A DNA stretch of 64,000 nt from Sphaerisporangium fuscum (GCF_018531465.1 NZ_JAHDTF010000041.1:36499-100498), one strand, 5' to 3'; positions 7,253 to 16,242 are shown, counted from the first letter of the stretch. A program made the numbers and translations. The notes: generated from the letters alone by a model not told the origin.

Positions 7253-8233
7253 ATGCCCGCGAACATCGAGACGAGCCCACCGGGCCTCGACCTCGACCAC
7301 CTGAGAGACCACCTCGCCGAGTACGACCTCGCCGGGGGGCCGCTCGCGGCCGAGGTCATCCACGGCGGCAAGTCGAACCTGACCTACCTCGTACGCGACG
7401 GCGAGCGACGCTTCGTCGTCCGCAGGCCGCCGCTCGGGCACGTGCTCGCGACGGCCCACGACATGGGCCGGGAGTACCGCGTGATGACCGCGCTGCGGGA
7501 CACCGGCGTGCCCGTCCCCCGCACCTACCACCTGTGCGAGGACGCCGAGGTCGTCGGGGCGCCGTTCTACGTGATGGAGTACGTCGAGGGTGGCGTGCCG
7601 CCGGCGACGCCGGCCATCGAGGCGAAGCTCATCGACATCCTCGCCACGCTCCACGGGATCGACCCCGCAGCGGTCGGGCTCGCCGATTTCGGCCGGCCCG
7701 AGGGCTTCCTGGAGCGCCAGGTGAAGCGCTGGAAGCGGCAGCTCGAGGCCTCCCGCAGCCGTGAGCTGCCGCACATCGACGCGCTGTTCGCCCGGCTCGC
7801 GGCGGCCGTCCCCGCCACGCAGCGGCACACCATCGTGCACGGCGACTTCAAGCTGGGCAACACGCTGATCGCCGACGGCGAGGTGCGGGCCGTGCTCGAC
7901 TGGGAGATGTCCACCCTCGGCGACCCGCTCACCGACCTGGCACTGTTCCTGCTCTACGGTGACTTCGACGGCCTCGACACCGGCGGCGCGCAGACCGGCC
8001 ACACGCCGTCCGGCGAGCTCGCCGAGAGGTACGCCCGGGGCACCGGCCTCGACATGTCCCGCCTGGGCTGGTACGTCGCCATGGCCTGCTTCAAGCTCGC
8101 GGTGATCGCCGAGGGCATCTACTTCCGCCACACCCGGGGGCTGACCGTCGGAGAAGGCTTCGACGAGGTCGGCGACCACGTCGCGCCGCTCGTGGCCCAC
8201 GGCCTGAACGCATTGCAGTCACAGGAGGGCTGA
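7253..8233 (+). CDS. Phosphotransferase-family protein (ACAD10/11-like kinase domain)
   Basis: A 326-residue APH/choline-kinase-fold protein. It has GGKSNLTYLVRDGERRFVVRRPP as the nucleotide loop and lysine/arginine strand (about residues 41-63), the Brenner motif IVHGDFKLGNTLI (about 194-206) and VLDWEMSTLGDPLTDLALF as the metal-binding segment. This subfamily is regularly encoded next to acyl-CoA dehydrogenases, or fused to them in ACAD10/11, where it phosphorylates a hydroxyacyl intermediate. Here it heads a four-gene operon and its stop overlaps the ATG of a dehydrogenase (TGATG). An AGGGAG site precedes ATG 7253. Confidence 0.85.
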   Translation: MPANIETSPPGLDLDHLRDHLAEYDLAGGPLAAEVIHGGKSNLTYLVRDGERRFVVRRPPLGHVLATAHDMGREYRVMTALRDTGVPVPRTYHLCEDAEVVGAPFYVMEYVEGGVPPATPAIEAKLIDILATLHGIDPAAVGLADFGRPEGFLERQVKRWKRQLEASRSRELPHIDALFARLAAAVPATQRHTIVHGDFKLGNTLIADGEVRAVLDWEMSTLGDPLTDLALFLLYGDFDGLDTGGAQTGHTPSGELAERYARGTGLDMSRLGWYVAMACFKLAVIAEGIYFRHTRGLTVGEGFDEVGDHVAPLVAHGLNALQSQEG

Positions 8234-9444
8234 TGGATTTCGCGTTCGACGCCACCACCGAGGAACTGCGCGGGCGGCTGCTCGCGTTCATGGACGAGTG
8301 CGTGTACCCCGCCGAGGAGGCCTTCGAACGGCAGGCCGCCGAGAGCGGGTGGGGCATGCCGCCCATGATGGAGGACCTCAAGCAGGAGGCGCGCAAGCGC
8401 GGCCTGTGGAACCTCTTCCTGCCCGGGGAGCACGGCGCCGGGCTGACCAACCTGCAGTACGCGCCGCTGGCCGAGATCATGGGGCGCAGCCCGCGCATCG
8501 CGCCGACCGCCACCAACTGCGCCGCGCCCGACACCGGCAACATGGAGCTGCTGTCCATGTTCGGCAGCGAGTGGCAGCGCAAGACCTGGCTGGAGCCGCT
8601 GCTCGACGGCGAGATCCGGTCGGCGTTCGCCATGACCGAGCCGGACGTCGCCTCCTCCGACGCGACCAACATCTCCACCTCGATCGTCCGGGACGGCGAC
8701 GAGTACGTCATCAACGGGCGCAAGTGGTTCGCCTCCGGGGCCATGAACCCGCGCTGCGCGATCTTCATCGTGATGGGGAAGACCGCCCAGGACGGGCCCT
8801 CGCACCGGCAGCAGAGCATGGTGCTGGTGCCGCGCGACACCCCGGGCCTGACCGTCAGGCGCGGCATGCACGTCTTCGGCTACAGCGACTCCGACCACGG
8901 CGGTCACGCCGAGCTGCTGCTGGAGGACGTCCGCGTCCCGGCCGAGAACCTGATCGGCGAGGAGGGCGGGGGCTTCGGCATCGCCCAGGCGCGGCTCGGC
9001 CCCGGCCGCATCCACCACTGCATGCGCCTGATCGGCATGGCCGAGCGGGCGATCGAGCTGATGTGCCGCAGGGCCCTGTCCCGCACGACCTTCGGCAAGC
9101 CGGTGGCCCAGCAGGGCGTCGTCCAGGACTGGATCGCCGAGTCGCGGGTCAGGGTGGAGCAGCTGCGCCTCCTGGTGCTGAAGACCGCCTGGCTGATGGA
9201 CACGGTCGGCAACCGCGGCGCGCACACCGAGATCCAGGCCATCAAGATCGCTACCCCCAAGGCCGTGGAGTGGATCCTGGACAAGGCCATCCAGGTGCAC
9301 GGGGCCGGCGGGGTCAGCCAGGACTTCCCGCTCGCCGGGCTGTGGGCGGCGGCCCGCACCCTGCGGCTCGCCGACGGGCCGGACGAGGTGCACAAACGGT
9401 CACTCGCCTACCGCGAGCTCAAGAAGCACATGCCCACCGACTGA
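8233..9444 (+). CDS. Acyl-CoA dehydrogenase (ACAD10/11-like)
   Basis: A 403-residue flavoenzyme of full ACAD length. The FAD/substrate motifs AFAMTEPDVASSDATNISTS and YVINGRKWFASGAMNP, and the C-terminal IQVHGAGGVSQDFPLAGLWAAARTLRLADGPDEVH, are characteristic, the last especially of the ACAD10/11 branch that sits beside a phosphotransferase. It would oxidise an acyl-CoA, or process a phosphorylated hydroxyacyl-CoA, passing electrons to ETF. Start ATG 8233 overlaps the preceding stop, which implies translational coupling. The exact chain length is unknown. Confidence 0.9.
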   Translation: MDFAFDATTEELRGRLLAFMDECVYPAEEAFERQAAESGWGMPPMMEDLKQEARKRGLWNLFLPGEHGAGLTNLQYAPLAEIMGRSPRIAPTATNCAAPDTGNMELLSMFGSEWQRKTWLEPLLDGEIRSAFAMTEPDVASSDATNISTSIVRDGDEYVINGRKWFASGAMNPRCAIFIVMGKTAQDGPSHRQQSMVLVPRDTPGLTVRRGMHVFGYSDSDHGGHAELLLEDVRVPAENLIGEEGGGFGIAQARLGPGRIHHCMRLIGMAERAIELMCRRALSRTTFGKPVAQQGVVQDWIAESRVRVEQLRLLVLKTAWLMDTVGNRGAHTEIQAIKIATPKAVEWILDKAIQVHGAGGVSQDFPLAGLWAAARTLRLADGPDEVHKRSLAYRELKKHMPTD

Positions 9445-9465
9445 CCTGTGGAAGGGAAACGTCTC

Positions 9466-10644
9466 GTGACACTGGATGAGGCGGCGCTCAAGGAGCGGTC
9501 CCGCGCGTTCCTCGCCGAGCACGATCCGGCGGTGATGGACCCCCTCGACTTCCTGCGCGCGCGCTTCGACGCGGGCCTCGCCTGGGTGCACTTCCCCGAG
9601 GGGCTCGGCGGCCTCGGCGCGCCGCGCGAACTGCAGGGCATGGTCGACCAGGAGTTCGCCGGCACCCCGCAGACCGACCTCGGCAAACTCGCCATCGGTC
9701 TCGGCATGGCCGCGCCCACGATCCTCACCTTCGGCACCGAGGAGCAGAAGAAGCGTTTCCTGCGGCCGCTGTGGACGGGCGAGGAGATCTGGTGCCAGCT
9801 CTTCAGCGAGCCGGGCGCCGGGTCCGACCTCGCCACGCTCGCCACCCGGGCCGTACGCGAAGGCGACGAATGGGTCGTCGACGGTCAGAAGGTGTGGACG
9901 TCCGGCGCCCATCACGCCCGCTGGGCGATCCTCGTCGCCCGCACCGATCCGGACGTGCCCAAGCATCGCGGCCTGACCTACTTCGTCTGCGACATGCACG
10001 CCCCCGGCGTCGACGTCCGGCCGCTGCGGCAGATCACCGGGGAGGCCGAGTTCAACGAGGTGTTCCTCACCGGGGTGCGCCTGCCCGACTCGCTCCGGCT
10101 CGGGAAGGTCGGCGACGGCTGGCGGGTCGCGCAGACCACGCTCATGAACGAGCGCGTCGCCATCGGCGGCAATCCCGTACGGCGCGGCGGGGGCGTGATG
10201 AGCGTCGTCGCCGAGGAGTGGCGGCGGCGGCCCGAGCTGCGCACCCATGGGCTGCACCAGCGTCTGCTGCACCTGTGGGTCGAGGCCGAGGTCACCCGCC
10301 TGGCGGGGGTACGGCTGCGCGAGCAGCTCGCCGCCGGTACGCCGGGGCCGGAGGGGTCGGGGATGAAGCTCGCCTTCGCCCGCCTGAACCAGGCGCTGTC
10401 CGGGCTCGAGGTCGAGATGCGCCGGGAGGAGGGGCTGGCGTACGACGACTGGACGTTCCGGCGTTCGGACAGCGTCGACTTCTTCGGCCGGGGGCCCGGT
10501 TACCGCTACCTGCGCGCCAAGGGCAACTCGATCGAGGGCGGCACCTCGGAGATCCTGCGCAACATCATCGCCGAGCGCGTCCTCGGCCTGCCCGCCGAGC
10601 CCCGCGTCGACAAGAACGTCCCCTGGAAGGACCTCCCCCGATGA
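9466..10644 (+). CDS. Acyl-CoA dehydrogenase (FadE type, second of operon)
   Basis: A 392-residue ACAD. Motifs are WCQLFSEPGAGSDLATLAT, WVVDGQKVWTSGAHHARW, and near the end the GNSIEGGTSEILRNIIAERVLGLP segment with the usual Glu-containing loop. GTG 9466 is preferred because GGAAGGG lies about 9 bases upstream; GTG 9448 would add six residues and run through the SD. Its stop overlaps the next ATG (ATGA). The following ACAD is shorter, and adjacent unequal ACAD pairs in actinobacteria often form alpha2beta2 enzymes for branched or sterol-like acyl-CoAs; that pairing is inferred. Confidence 0.88.
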   Translation: MTLDEAALKERSRAFLAEHDPAVMDPLDFLRARFDAGLAWVHFPEGLGGLGAPRELQGMVDQEFAGTPQTDLGKLAIGLGMAAPTILTFGTEEQKKRFLRPLWTGEEIWCQLFSEPGAGSDLATLATRAVREGDEWVVDGQKVWTSGAHHARWAILVARTDPDVPKHRGLTYFVCDMHAPGVDVRPLRQITGEAEFNEVFLTGVRLPDSLRLGKVGDGWRVAQTTLMNERVAIGGNPVRRGGGVMSVVAEEWRRRPELRTHGLHQRLLHLWVEAEVTRLAGVRLREQLAAGTPGPEGSGMKLAFARLNQALSGLEVEMRREEGLAYDDWTFRRSDSVDFFGRGPGYRYLRAKGNSIEGGTSEILRNIIAERVLGLPAEPRVDKNVPWKDLPR

Positions 10645-11774
10645 CACTCCTTTATTCTGAGGTCGAGGAGGAGCTGCGGGCGGCCGTCCGCGACCTGCTG
10701 GCCGATCGGTGCCCGCCCGCGACGGTGCTCGCCCGGGTCGAAGGCCCCTCGCCGTACGAGGCGGACCTGTGGAAGGCGCTCGCCAGGGACATCGGAGCCG
10801 CCGGGCTGCTGATCCCGGAGGAGCTCGGCGGCGCCGGCGCCTCCGCCCGCGAGGCGGCGGTCGTCCTGGAGGAGCTCGGGCGGGCCGTCACCCCCGTACC
10901 GTTCCTGACCAGCTCGGTCCTCGCAACGCAGGCCTTGCTGAGCGCCGGTACGGACGCGGCGCGCGAGATCCTCGCCTCGCTCGCCTCCGGTGAGACGACG
11001 GCGGCGCTCGCGGTGTCGCTGGCGACCTCGCCCTACTCTGTGCGGGCCGACCCCGGTGGGGCGACGCCGCCGTCCGCCGTGGGAGCCGCGGGCGGGGGAG
11101 TGGTGGCCGAGGGTGACATGGTCACCGGCAGGGTGAACGCCGTCGCGGGCGCGGACGTCGCCGACGTGCTGATCGTGCCGGCCTCGGGCGGGCTGTACGC
11201 GGTGGACGCCGCCCACGCGACCGTGGAGGGGACCGCGTCGCTCGACCTCACCCGGCCGATCGCCACCGTCGCCTTCTCCGGCGCGCCCGCCCGGCGGGTC
11301 TCCGCCGACCTCGCGCCGCTGCGCGCCGCGCTGGAGGCCGGGGCGGGGCTGCTCGCCTCCGAGCAGCTCGGCGTGGCCGAATGGTGCCTCACCACGACGA
11401 TCGCCTACGTCAAGGAGCGCCACCAGTTCGCCCGGCCGGTCGGCTCGTTCCAGGCGCTCAAGCACCGCCTCGCGGACCTGTGGATGGAGATCGTGCAGGC
11501 CCGCGCCGCGGCGCGGAACGCGGCCGACGCGCTCGCGACCGGGACGGACGTCCCGACGGCGGTCGCGGTCGCGCAGGCCTGGTGCGGCGGCGTCGCCGTC
11601 CACGCGGCGGAGGAGGCCCTGCAGCTGCACGGCGGCATCGGGATGACCTGGGAGCATCCCGTGCATCTGTACCTCAAGCGCGCCAAGGCCGACGAGATCG
11701 CCCTCGGCACCCCCGGCGACCACCGCGACACGCTCGCCCGGCTCGCGGACATCCCGCCGCCGATCGCCTCCTGA
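10641..11774 (+). CDS. Acyl-CoA dehydrogenase family protein (third of operon)
   Basis: A 377-residue ACAD-fold protein beginning MTLLYSEVEEELRAAVRDLL. The N-terminal helical domain (GLLIPEELGGAGASAREAAVVLEELGRA) is clear; the middle beta-domain is short and divergent. The C-terminal domain has YVKERHQFARPVGSFQALKHRLADL and LHGGIGMTWEHPVHLYLKRAKADEI. The middle domain lacks the usual strong TEPxxGSD motif of its neighbours, fitting a partner subunit in a heteromeric dehydrogenase. ATG 10641 overlaps the previous stop by 4 bases. It ends the operon, 15 bases from a convergent response-regulator gene. Confidence 0.85.
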   Translation: MTLLYSEVEEELRAAVRDLLADRCPPATVLARVEGPSPYEADLWKALARDIGAAGLLIPEELGGAGASAREAAVVLEELGRAVTPVPFLTSSVLATQALLSAGTDAAREILASLASGETTAALAVSLATSPYSVRADPGGATPPSAVGAAGGGVVAEGDMVTGRVNAVAGADVADVLIVPASGGLYAVDAAHATVEGTASLDLTRPIATVAFSGAPARRVSADLAPLRAALEAGAGLLASEQLGVAEWCLTTTIAYVKERHQFARPVGSFQALKHRLADLWMEIVQARAAARNAADALATGTDVPTAVAVAQAWCGGVAVHAAEEALQLHGGIGMTWEHPVHLYLKRAKADEIALGTPGDHRDTLARLADIPPPIAS

Positions 11775-11789
11775 CGGCCGTCTCCCCGG

Positions 11790-12464
11790 TCACGCGCCGG
11801 CCGTGCCCGGGGAGACCAGGCCGGTCTCGTAGGCGAGCACGACGGCCTGGACGCGGTCGCGCAGGCCGAGTTTGGACAGGATCCGCGCGACGTGGGTCTT
11901 CACGGTCGTCTGGCTGAGGGTCAGCCGGTCGGCGAGCTCGGCGTTGCTGAGACCGGTGGCGAGCAGCCGCAGCACCTCCAGCTCGCGCGGCGTCAGCTCC
12001 GACAGGTCGCGGTGCGAGGAGGCCTTCACGTCGTCGCGGCGGGCGAAACGCTCGACCAGACGGCGGGTGATCGTGGGGGCGAGCAGCGCGTCGCCGGTCC
12101 GCACCAGCCGTACGGCGGCCACCAGCTGCTCCGGGGTGACGTCCTTGAGCAGGAAGCCGCTGGCGCCCGCGGTGAGGGCCGCGTAGACGTACTGGTCGAG
12201 GTCGTAGGTGGTCAGGATCAGCACCCGCGTGTCGTCCGCCCCGCCGGCCGTGATGCGCCGGGTGGCCTCGATGCCGTCCATCCCCGGCATCCTGATGTCC
12301 ATGAGGACGACGTCGGGACCGGTACGGCGGACGGCGGCGACCGCGTCGGCCCCGTCGGCCGCCTCGGCGACCACCTCGATGCCGCTGGCGGCGAGGATCA
12401 TCCGGAATCCGGTGCGCACGAGTGCCTGGTCGTCGGCGATGACGGCGCGCAGTGGGGGGTTCAT
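11790..12464 (-). CDS. NarL/FixJ-type response regulator
   Basis: A 224-residue two-domain regulator. The receiver has the acidic pair DD at residues 11-12, the phospho-acceptor Asp56 in VVLMDIRMPGMDG, and Thr/Lys of the active site in ILTTYDLDQYV and FLLKDVTP. A LuxR-type helix-turn-helix lies at the C-terminus (ELTPRELEVLRLLATGLSNA, then TVKTHVARILSKLGL). It is encoded immediately after a DesK-like histidine kinase, whose TGA overlaps the ATG (ATGA), so the two are a cognate pair. Likely targets include the secreted hydrolase divergently transcribed from the kinase; that is inference. Confidence 0.93.
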   Translation of the reverse strand: MNPPLRAVIADDQALVRTGFRMILAASGIEVVAEAADGADAVAAVRRTGPDVVLMDIRMPGMDGIEATRRITAGGADDTRVLILTTYDLDQYVYAALTAGASGFLLKDVTPEQLVAAVRLVRTGDALLAPTITRRLVERFARRDDVKASSHRDLSELTPRELEVLRLLATGLSNAELADRLTLSQTTVKTHVARILSKLGLRDRVQAVVLAYETGLVSPGTAGA

Positions 12465-13954
12465 GAGGTTCTCCACGGGATTCGGGCCCTGATCCGGTAG
12501 CCGCCGTTCACCGGCCCGGCGTCCAGGGTTCCGCCGTAGACGGCCAGCCGCTCGCGCAGCCCGATCAGCCCCCGGCCCTGGCCGCTGCGGGAGTGGGCCG
12601 ACCGCGCCCCGCCGCTGTCGGTGACCTCGATCTCCAGCCAGTCGCCGCCGTACCCGACGGTGACGGACGCCGCGGCGCCGGCCGCGTGCTTGATCGTGTT
12701 CGTCAGGGCCTCCTGGACGACGCGGTAGGCGGTCAGCTCGACCCCGGGAGGCAGGGCATCCGGCGGTCTCGACACCTCCAGGGTCACCGGTGTCCCGGCG
12801 GCGCGGACCCGATCGGCGAGGCTGTCGAGCCGGTCGAGCCCGGGTTGCGGTTCGAGCCCGTCGTCCGGGCCCTCCGGACGCGGGCCGTCGGAGGCGGAGA
12901 GCAGCCCCATGACGTGACGCAGCTCGGCCAGGGCCTCGCGTCCGCTGGCCTCGACGGCGAGCAGGGCCCGTCTCGACTCCTCCGGCGCGGCGTCCATCAC
13001 GCTGCGCGCCGCGCCGGCCTGGATCACCATCACGCTCACATTGTGGGTCACGACGTCGTGCAGTTCGGCGGCGATCCGGGCGCGCTCCTCCTCCACGGCC
13101 CTGCGCGTGGCGTCCTCCTGGGCCCGCCGCAGCTCGGCGATCCGGTCCCGGCCGGCGCGCAGCCGCCGCTGCCAGAAGCGGACGAAGCTCGCGAGGGCGC
13201 CCGCGCTCAGCAGCACGACGAAGGGGCCGAGCCAGGCCGGCAGCGTGGGGGCGACGTCGCGGAAGGTGGCGCCGGCCAGTACGGCCGCGAGCACGAGGCC
13301 GCCCATCGCCACCATCCGGTGGCGGCTGTGGGCGACGGTGCCGTAGGCGGCGATGGCGCAGGTCAGCACGGTGATCCAGGTGGCGGCCTCGTGGGTGGCG
13401 AGCGCGGCGGCCAGCACCACCCAGAAGGCGGCGAGCGGGTACCTGCGCCGGGCGGCCAGCGGCAGGGCCGTCAGGGCCACCAGGAGCAGGGGCGGGTCGT
13501 CGACGTCGGGGTCCGCGTATGGGACAGGGTCGGGCGCTTCCTGTGCGCCGGGTTCGTCCGGCGGATCGAGCGGGTCCGGCGCGTCCGGCGGGTCTGGCAT
13601 GTCCGGTAGGTCCGGCGGATCCGGCAGGTCCTGCGGGTCGGGCACCTCCGGTGGGGAAGCCGTGGGGGCGTCGCTCGTGGGCGGGGAGGACATCCCCGGC
13701 CCGTAGCCTTCCGGGTCGATGTACAACGGCGGGGAGGGTCGTAGTCGCAAGGGGTCGATCAGCTGGGGTTGCGCACCTGGGTGGTCGTCCTGGAAGCTCG
13801 TCGCCGCGACGACCGCGAGGAAGGTCAGGACGATCGCGAGCAGCACGTCGGCGACGAGGGCTCTGCGAGACGGCCTTGTGATTCCCCGTTCCGGGCGGAG
13901 CGCGTCGAGCACGTACTGCCGCCAAAGCCGTCGTTCGTCGGTGGTCACCGGCAC
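12461..13954 (-). CDS. DesK/NarX-type sensor histidine kinase with a Pro/Asp-rich loop
   Basis: A 497-residue membrane kinase. After a first TM helix (ADVLLAIVLTFLAVVAATSF) comes an unusual, probably extracellular, Pro/Asp-rich stretch with repeated PDPPD/LPD units encoded around 13490-13740. Several more TM helices follow, then a coiled linker, the HisKA_3 phospho-site AELHDVVTHNVSVMVIQAG and an HATPase_c domain ending GLIGLRERLAVYGGTL. GTG 13954 is preferred; a longer frame to ATG 14023 lacks a ribosome site. It overlaps the response-regulator gene by 4 bases. The low-complexity loop is unusual in this family and may contact the cell wall, or may be only a spacer. Confidence 0.88.
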   Translation of the reverse strand: MPVTTDERRLWRQYVLDALRPERGITRPSRRALVADVLLAIVLTFLAVVAATSFQDDHPGAQPQLIDPLRLRPSPPLYIDPEGYGPGMSSPPTSDAPTASPPEVPDPQDLPDPPDLPDMPDPPDAPDPLDPPDEPGAQEAPDPVPYADPDVDDPPLLLVALTALPLAARRRYPLAAFWVVLAAALATHEAATWITVLTCAIAAYGTVAHSRHRMVAMGGLVLAAVLAGATFRDVAPTLPAWLGPFVVLLSAGALASFVRFWQRRLRAGRDRIAELRRAQEDATRRAVEEERARIAAELHDVVTHNVSVMVIQAGAARSVMDAAPEESRRALLAVEASGREALAELRHVMGLLSASDGPRPEGPDDGLEPQPGLDRLDSLADRVRAAGTPVTLEVSRPPDALPPGVELTAYRVVQEALTNTIKHAAGAAASVTVGYGGDWLEIEVTDSGGARSAHSRSGQGRGLIGLRERLAVYGGTLDAGPVNGGYRIRARIPWRTS

Positions 13955-14189
13955 ATTGTCCCGTTCGGGCGTTCTGTCCCGCGTCCTCTTCGGTGACCGA
14001 GCGGGTGTCCTCAGGGAGTACATCGCAGGGATGACACGGCGGCGGGTCGTCCCCGGGAGGTATCCGATTTCGGTACGACGGCCGATGTGCGCCGACCTGG
14101 CTCGCCCCTAGTTTCGTTGTCGCGATCAGGCCGCTCCCGGACGTCCGCGCCCGAGCCGGCCGTTTCCCGACGACAAGGACGAAGACTTC

Positions 14190-15380
14190 ATGCGTCATGT
14201 GACGAAGCTCGGCGTACTGCTCGCCTTCGCGGTGTCCGCCTCCCTCGTGTCCGTACCTGTCTCCGCGGCGTCCGCCTCCGCCGGGACCTCGGCCGCGTCG
14301 GCCGGTACGCCGTACCTGCCCAAGCCGACGGGAACGCACCCGGTCGGCACCACGTCGCTGTACCTGAAGGACACCTCCCGCCCCGACCCGTGGGTGCCTT
14401 CGGTGAAGGCGCGGGAGCTCATGGTCTCCCTGTGGTATCCGGCAAGGTCGCCAGGAAAGCGGCTCGCGCCGTACATGACGCCGAAGGAGTCGGAGCTCCT
14501 GCTGAAGGACGCGGGGATCACCGGAGGCGCCGCCCAGGTGCTGAGCAAGGTGCGGACCAACGCCTTCACTGACGCCCGACCGGCAGGACGCAAGCACAGC
14601 CTGCCGCTGGTGGTGCTGTCCCCCGGCTTCACCAAGCCCCGCAAGACGCTGACTTCATTGGCCGAGGACCTGGCGAGCAGAGGCTACGTGGTGGCCGCGA
14701 TCGACCACACCTACGAGAACGTCGCCACCACCTTCCCCGACGGACGGGTCACCACCTGCGTCGTCTGTGAGGGCGACCATGACCCGTCGTTCTTCGTCAA
14801 GCTGGAGAAGGGCCGGGCGGCCGACGTCTCCTTCGTGCTCGACCAGCTCACCGGGCGGCACCCGAAGTGGAAGGCCGCCTCGCTGATCGACCCGTCCCGG
14901 ATCGGGATGGCGGGGCACTCCGCGGGGGGCGCGAGCGTCGAGCCGGCCATGGTGCGGGACTCACGCCTGCGCGCCGGCGTCGACATCGACGGCACCACGG
15001 ACGGCTTGATCCCCGACAGTGGGCTGGCGCGGCCGTTCATGTTCCTGGGCAAGTCGGCGAACTACACCCCGGGAAAGGGGAATCCGGAGGTCGCCAGCTG
15101 GGAGAACGACTGGAAGCTCCTGAAGGGGTGGAAGCGCTGGATCCTGGTGGACGGCGCGGTGCACGAATCCTTCACCGACATCTCGGTGCTGGCCGGCCAG
15201 CTCGGCGTCAAGATCGGCACCGATCTGCCCGGGGCCCGCTCCTCGGAGATCACCCGCGACTACGTCGCGGCCTTCTTCGACCTCCACCTGCGCGAGAAGC
15301 CGCAGCCCCTGCTGGACGAGCCCTCCGCTCGCTTCCCGGAGGTGAAGTTCTGCGCCCCGGAAACCGCGACCTGTAAGTAG
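14190..15380 (+). CDS. Secreted alpha/beta hydrolase (PAF-acetylhydrolase-like)
   Basis: A 396-residue protein with a Sec signal peptide (MRHVTKLGVLLAFAVSASLV, cleavage near ...VSAASA). The alpha/beta fold is shown by LPLVVLSPGF (oxyanion strand), the nucleophile elbow IGMAGHSAGGAS and a catalytic His in DGAVHESFTD. The order and spacing match bacterial PAF-acetylhydrolase/PET-esterase-like lipases. A C-terminal FCAPETATC offers a disulfide. It should hydrolyse an ester outside the cell; the substrate is unknown. An AAGGAC site precedes the ATG. It is divergent from the histidine kinase and so may be its target. Confidence 0.85.
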   Translation: MRHVTKLGVLLAFAVSASLVSVPVSAASASAGTSAASAGTPYLPKPTGTHPVGTTSLYLKDTSRPDPWVPSVKARELMVSLWYPARSPGKRLAPYMTPKESELLLKDAGITGGAAQVLSKVRTNAFTDARPAGRKHSLPLVVLSPGFTKPRKTLTSLAEDLASRGYVVAAIDHTYENVATTFPDGRVTTCVVCEGDHDPSFFVKLEKGRAADVSFVLDQLTGRHPKWKAASLIDPSRIGMAGHSAGGASVEPAMVRDSRLRAGVDIDGTTDGLIPDSGLARPFMFLGKSANYTPGKGNPEVASWENDWKLLKGWKRWILVDGAVHESFTDISVLAGQLGVKIGTDLPGARSSEITRDYVAAFFDLHLREKPQPLLDEPSARFPEVKFCAPETATCK

Positions 15381-15396
15381 GACGTCGGCGGCGGAG

Positions 15397-16029
15397 TCAG
15401 GTCGCCGTCAGGGGACGCAGCGAGGCGAGGAGCAGGTCGGCGAAGTGGCGGCCCACCTCGGGTCCGGTGAGCGGGCCGTCGGTGCGGTACCACGTGCCCA
15501 GGTGGTGGACCGAGCCGAAGAAGAAGTCGACCACGAGGTCGGCCTGCACGTCGTCGCGGAACACCTGGGTGCGCTGGCCCTCCACGATCAGGTCGCGGAA
15601 CCGCTCGTGGTAGCGGCGGCGCTCGGCGCGTACGGCCTTCTGGGTCTCGGGCGCGAGCTGGTGCATCGACCGGAAGAAGATCTTGGAGTCGTCGAGGTTC
15701 TCGACCGTGGTCGCCACCACGTCGGCGGCGGCGGCGTGCACCCGCTCGGCGACCGGCCCCGGGGCGTCCGCGAACCTGTCGAGCCGCTCCATCTGCAGGC
15801 GCAGCACCCTCGTGTAGATCTCGCGCAGCAGGTCGTCCTTGGAGTCGAAGTAGTGGTACATCGCCCCCTTGGTGACTCCCGCCGCCGCCACGATCTCCTG
15901 CACCGAGGTGCTCTCGAAGCCCTTCTCGGCGAACAGGCGCGTGGCCTCGCCGAGCAGCCGCCGGCGCACCGGCTCGGTCGTGTCGGTGCTGTCGGTGGTG
16001 GACGCCCGCCCGGCCCCGTTGCGCGCCAT
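15397..16029 (-). CDS. TetR-family regulator, probable controller of the acyl-CoA dehydrogenase operon
   Basis: A 210-residue TetR protein starting MARNGAGRAS at ATG 16029, with GGGGAGG 11 bases upstream deciding the start over longer frames. The HTH is RRRLLGEATRLFAEKGFEST, then SVQEIVAAAGVTKGAMYHYF; the ligand domain resembles the FadR/QacR-like regulators of acyl-CoA metabolism. The perfect palindrome ACCGACTGGTCGGT lies 38 bases upstream, and a close match lies in front of the dehydrogenase operon at 7206. This suggests an acyl-CoA-responsive repressor of itself and of that operon, 8.8 kb away. Confidence 0.87.
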   Translation of the reverse strand: MARNGAGRASTTDSTDTTEPVRRRLLGEATRLFAEKGFESTSVQEIVAAAGVTKGAMYHYFDSKDDLLREIYTRVLRLQMERLDRFADAPGPVAERVHAAAADVVATTVENLDDSKIFFRSMHQLAPETQKAVRAERRRYHERFRDLIVEGQRTQVFRDDVQADLVVDFFFGSVHHLGTWYRTDGPLTGPEVGRHFADLLLASLRPLTAT

Positions 16030-16063
16030 CACGCACGCCTCCCCTGCATGTCGATGTGCCAAG

Positions 16064-16083
16064 CATACCGACTGGTCGGTCAG
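16064..16083. promoter_or_regulatory. Operator palindrome upstream of the TetR gene
   Basis: ACCGACTGGTCGGT (16067-16080) is a perfect palindrome with ACCGAC/GTCGGT half-sites around TG. It is preceded by CAT, exactly as in the related site at 7203-7219. Its position just upstream of the TetR start fits autoregulation. Confidence 0.68.
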
Positions 16084-16242
16084 CGGGTCGTGGCGACCGT
16101 CTTCTCCCGTGCGCTCTCCACGTTCAGCCACCCCCCGGACTGTGGCGCGGGCGGGTCAGTTCCGTAACCTTTGACGAGTTGGGGCTCCCGATTGGGTATC
16201 CACCAACGTAGTCGACTGAGCCCGAAATCGTGGGGGTTTCCG

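Noticed and set aside
13555..13650. Short tandem DNA repeats resembling a repeat array
   Set aside because: Repeats are degenerate, contiguous without spacers, and encode the Pro/Asp-rich kinase loop in frame; not a CRISPR array.
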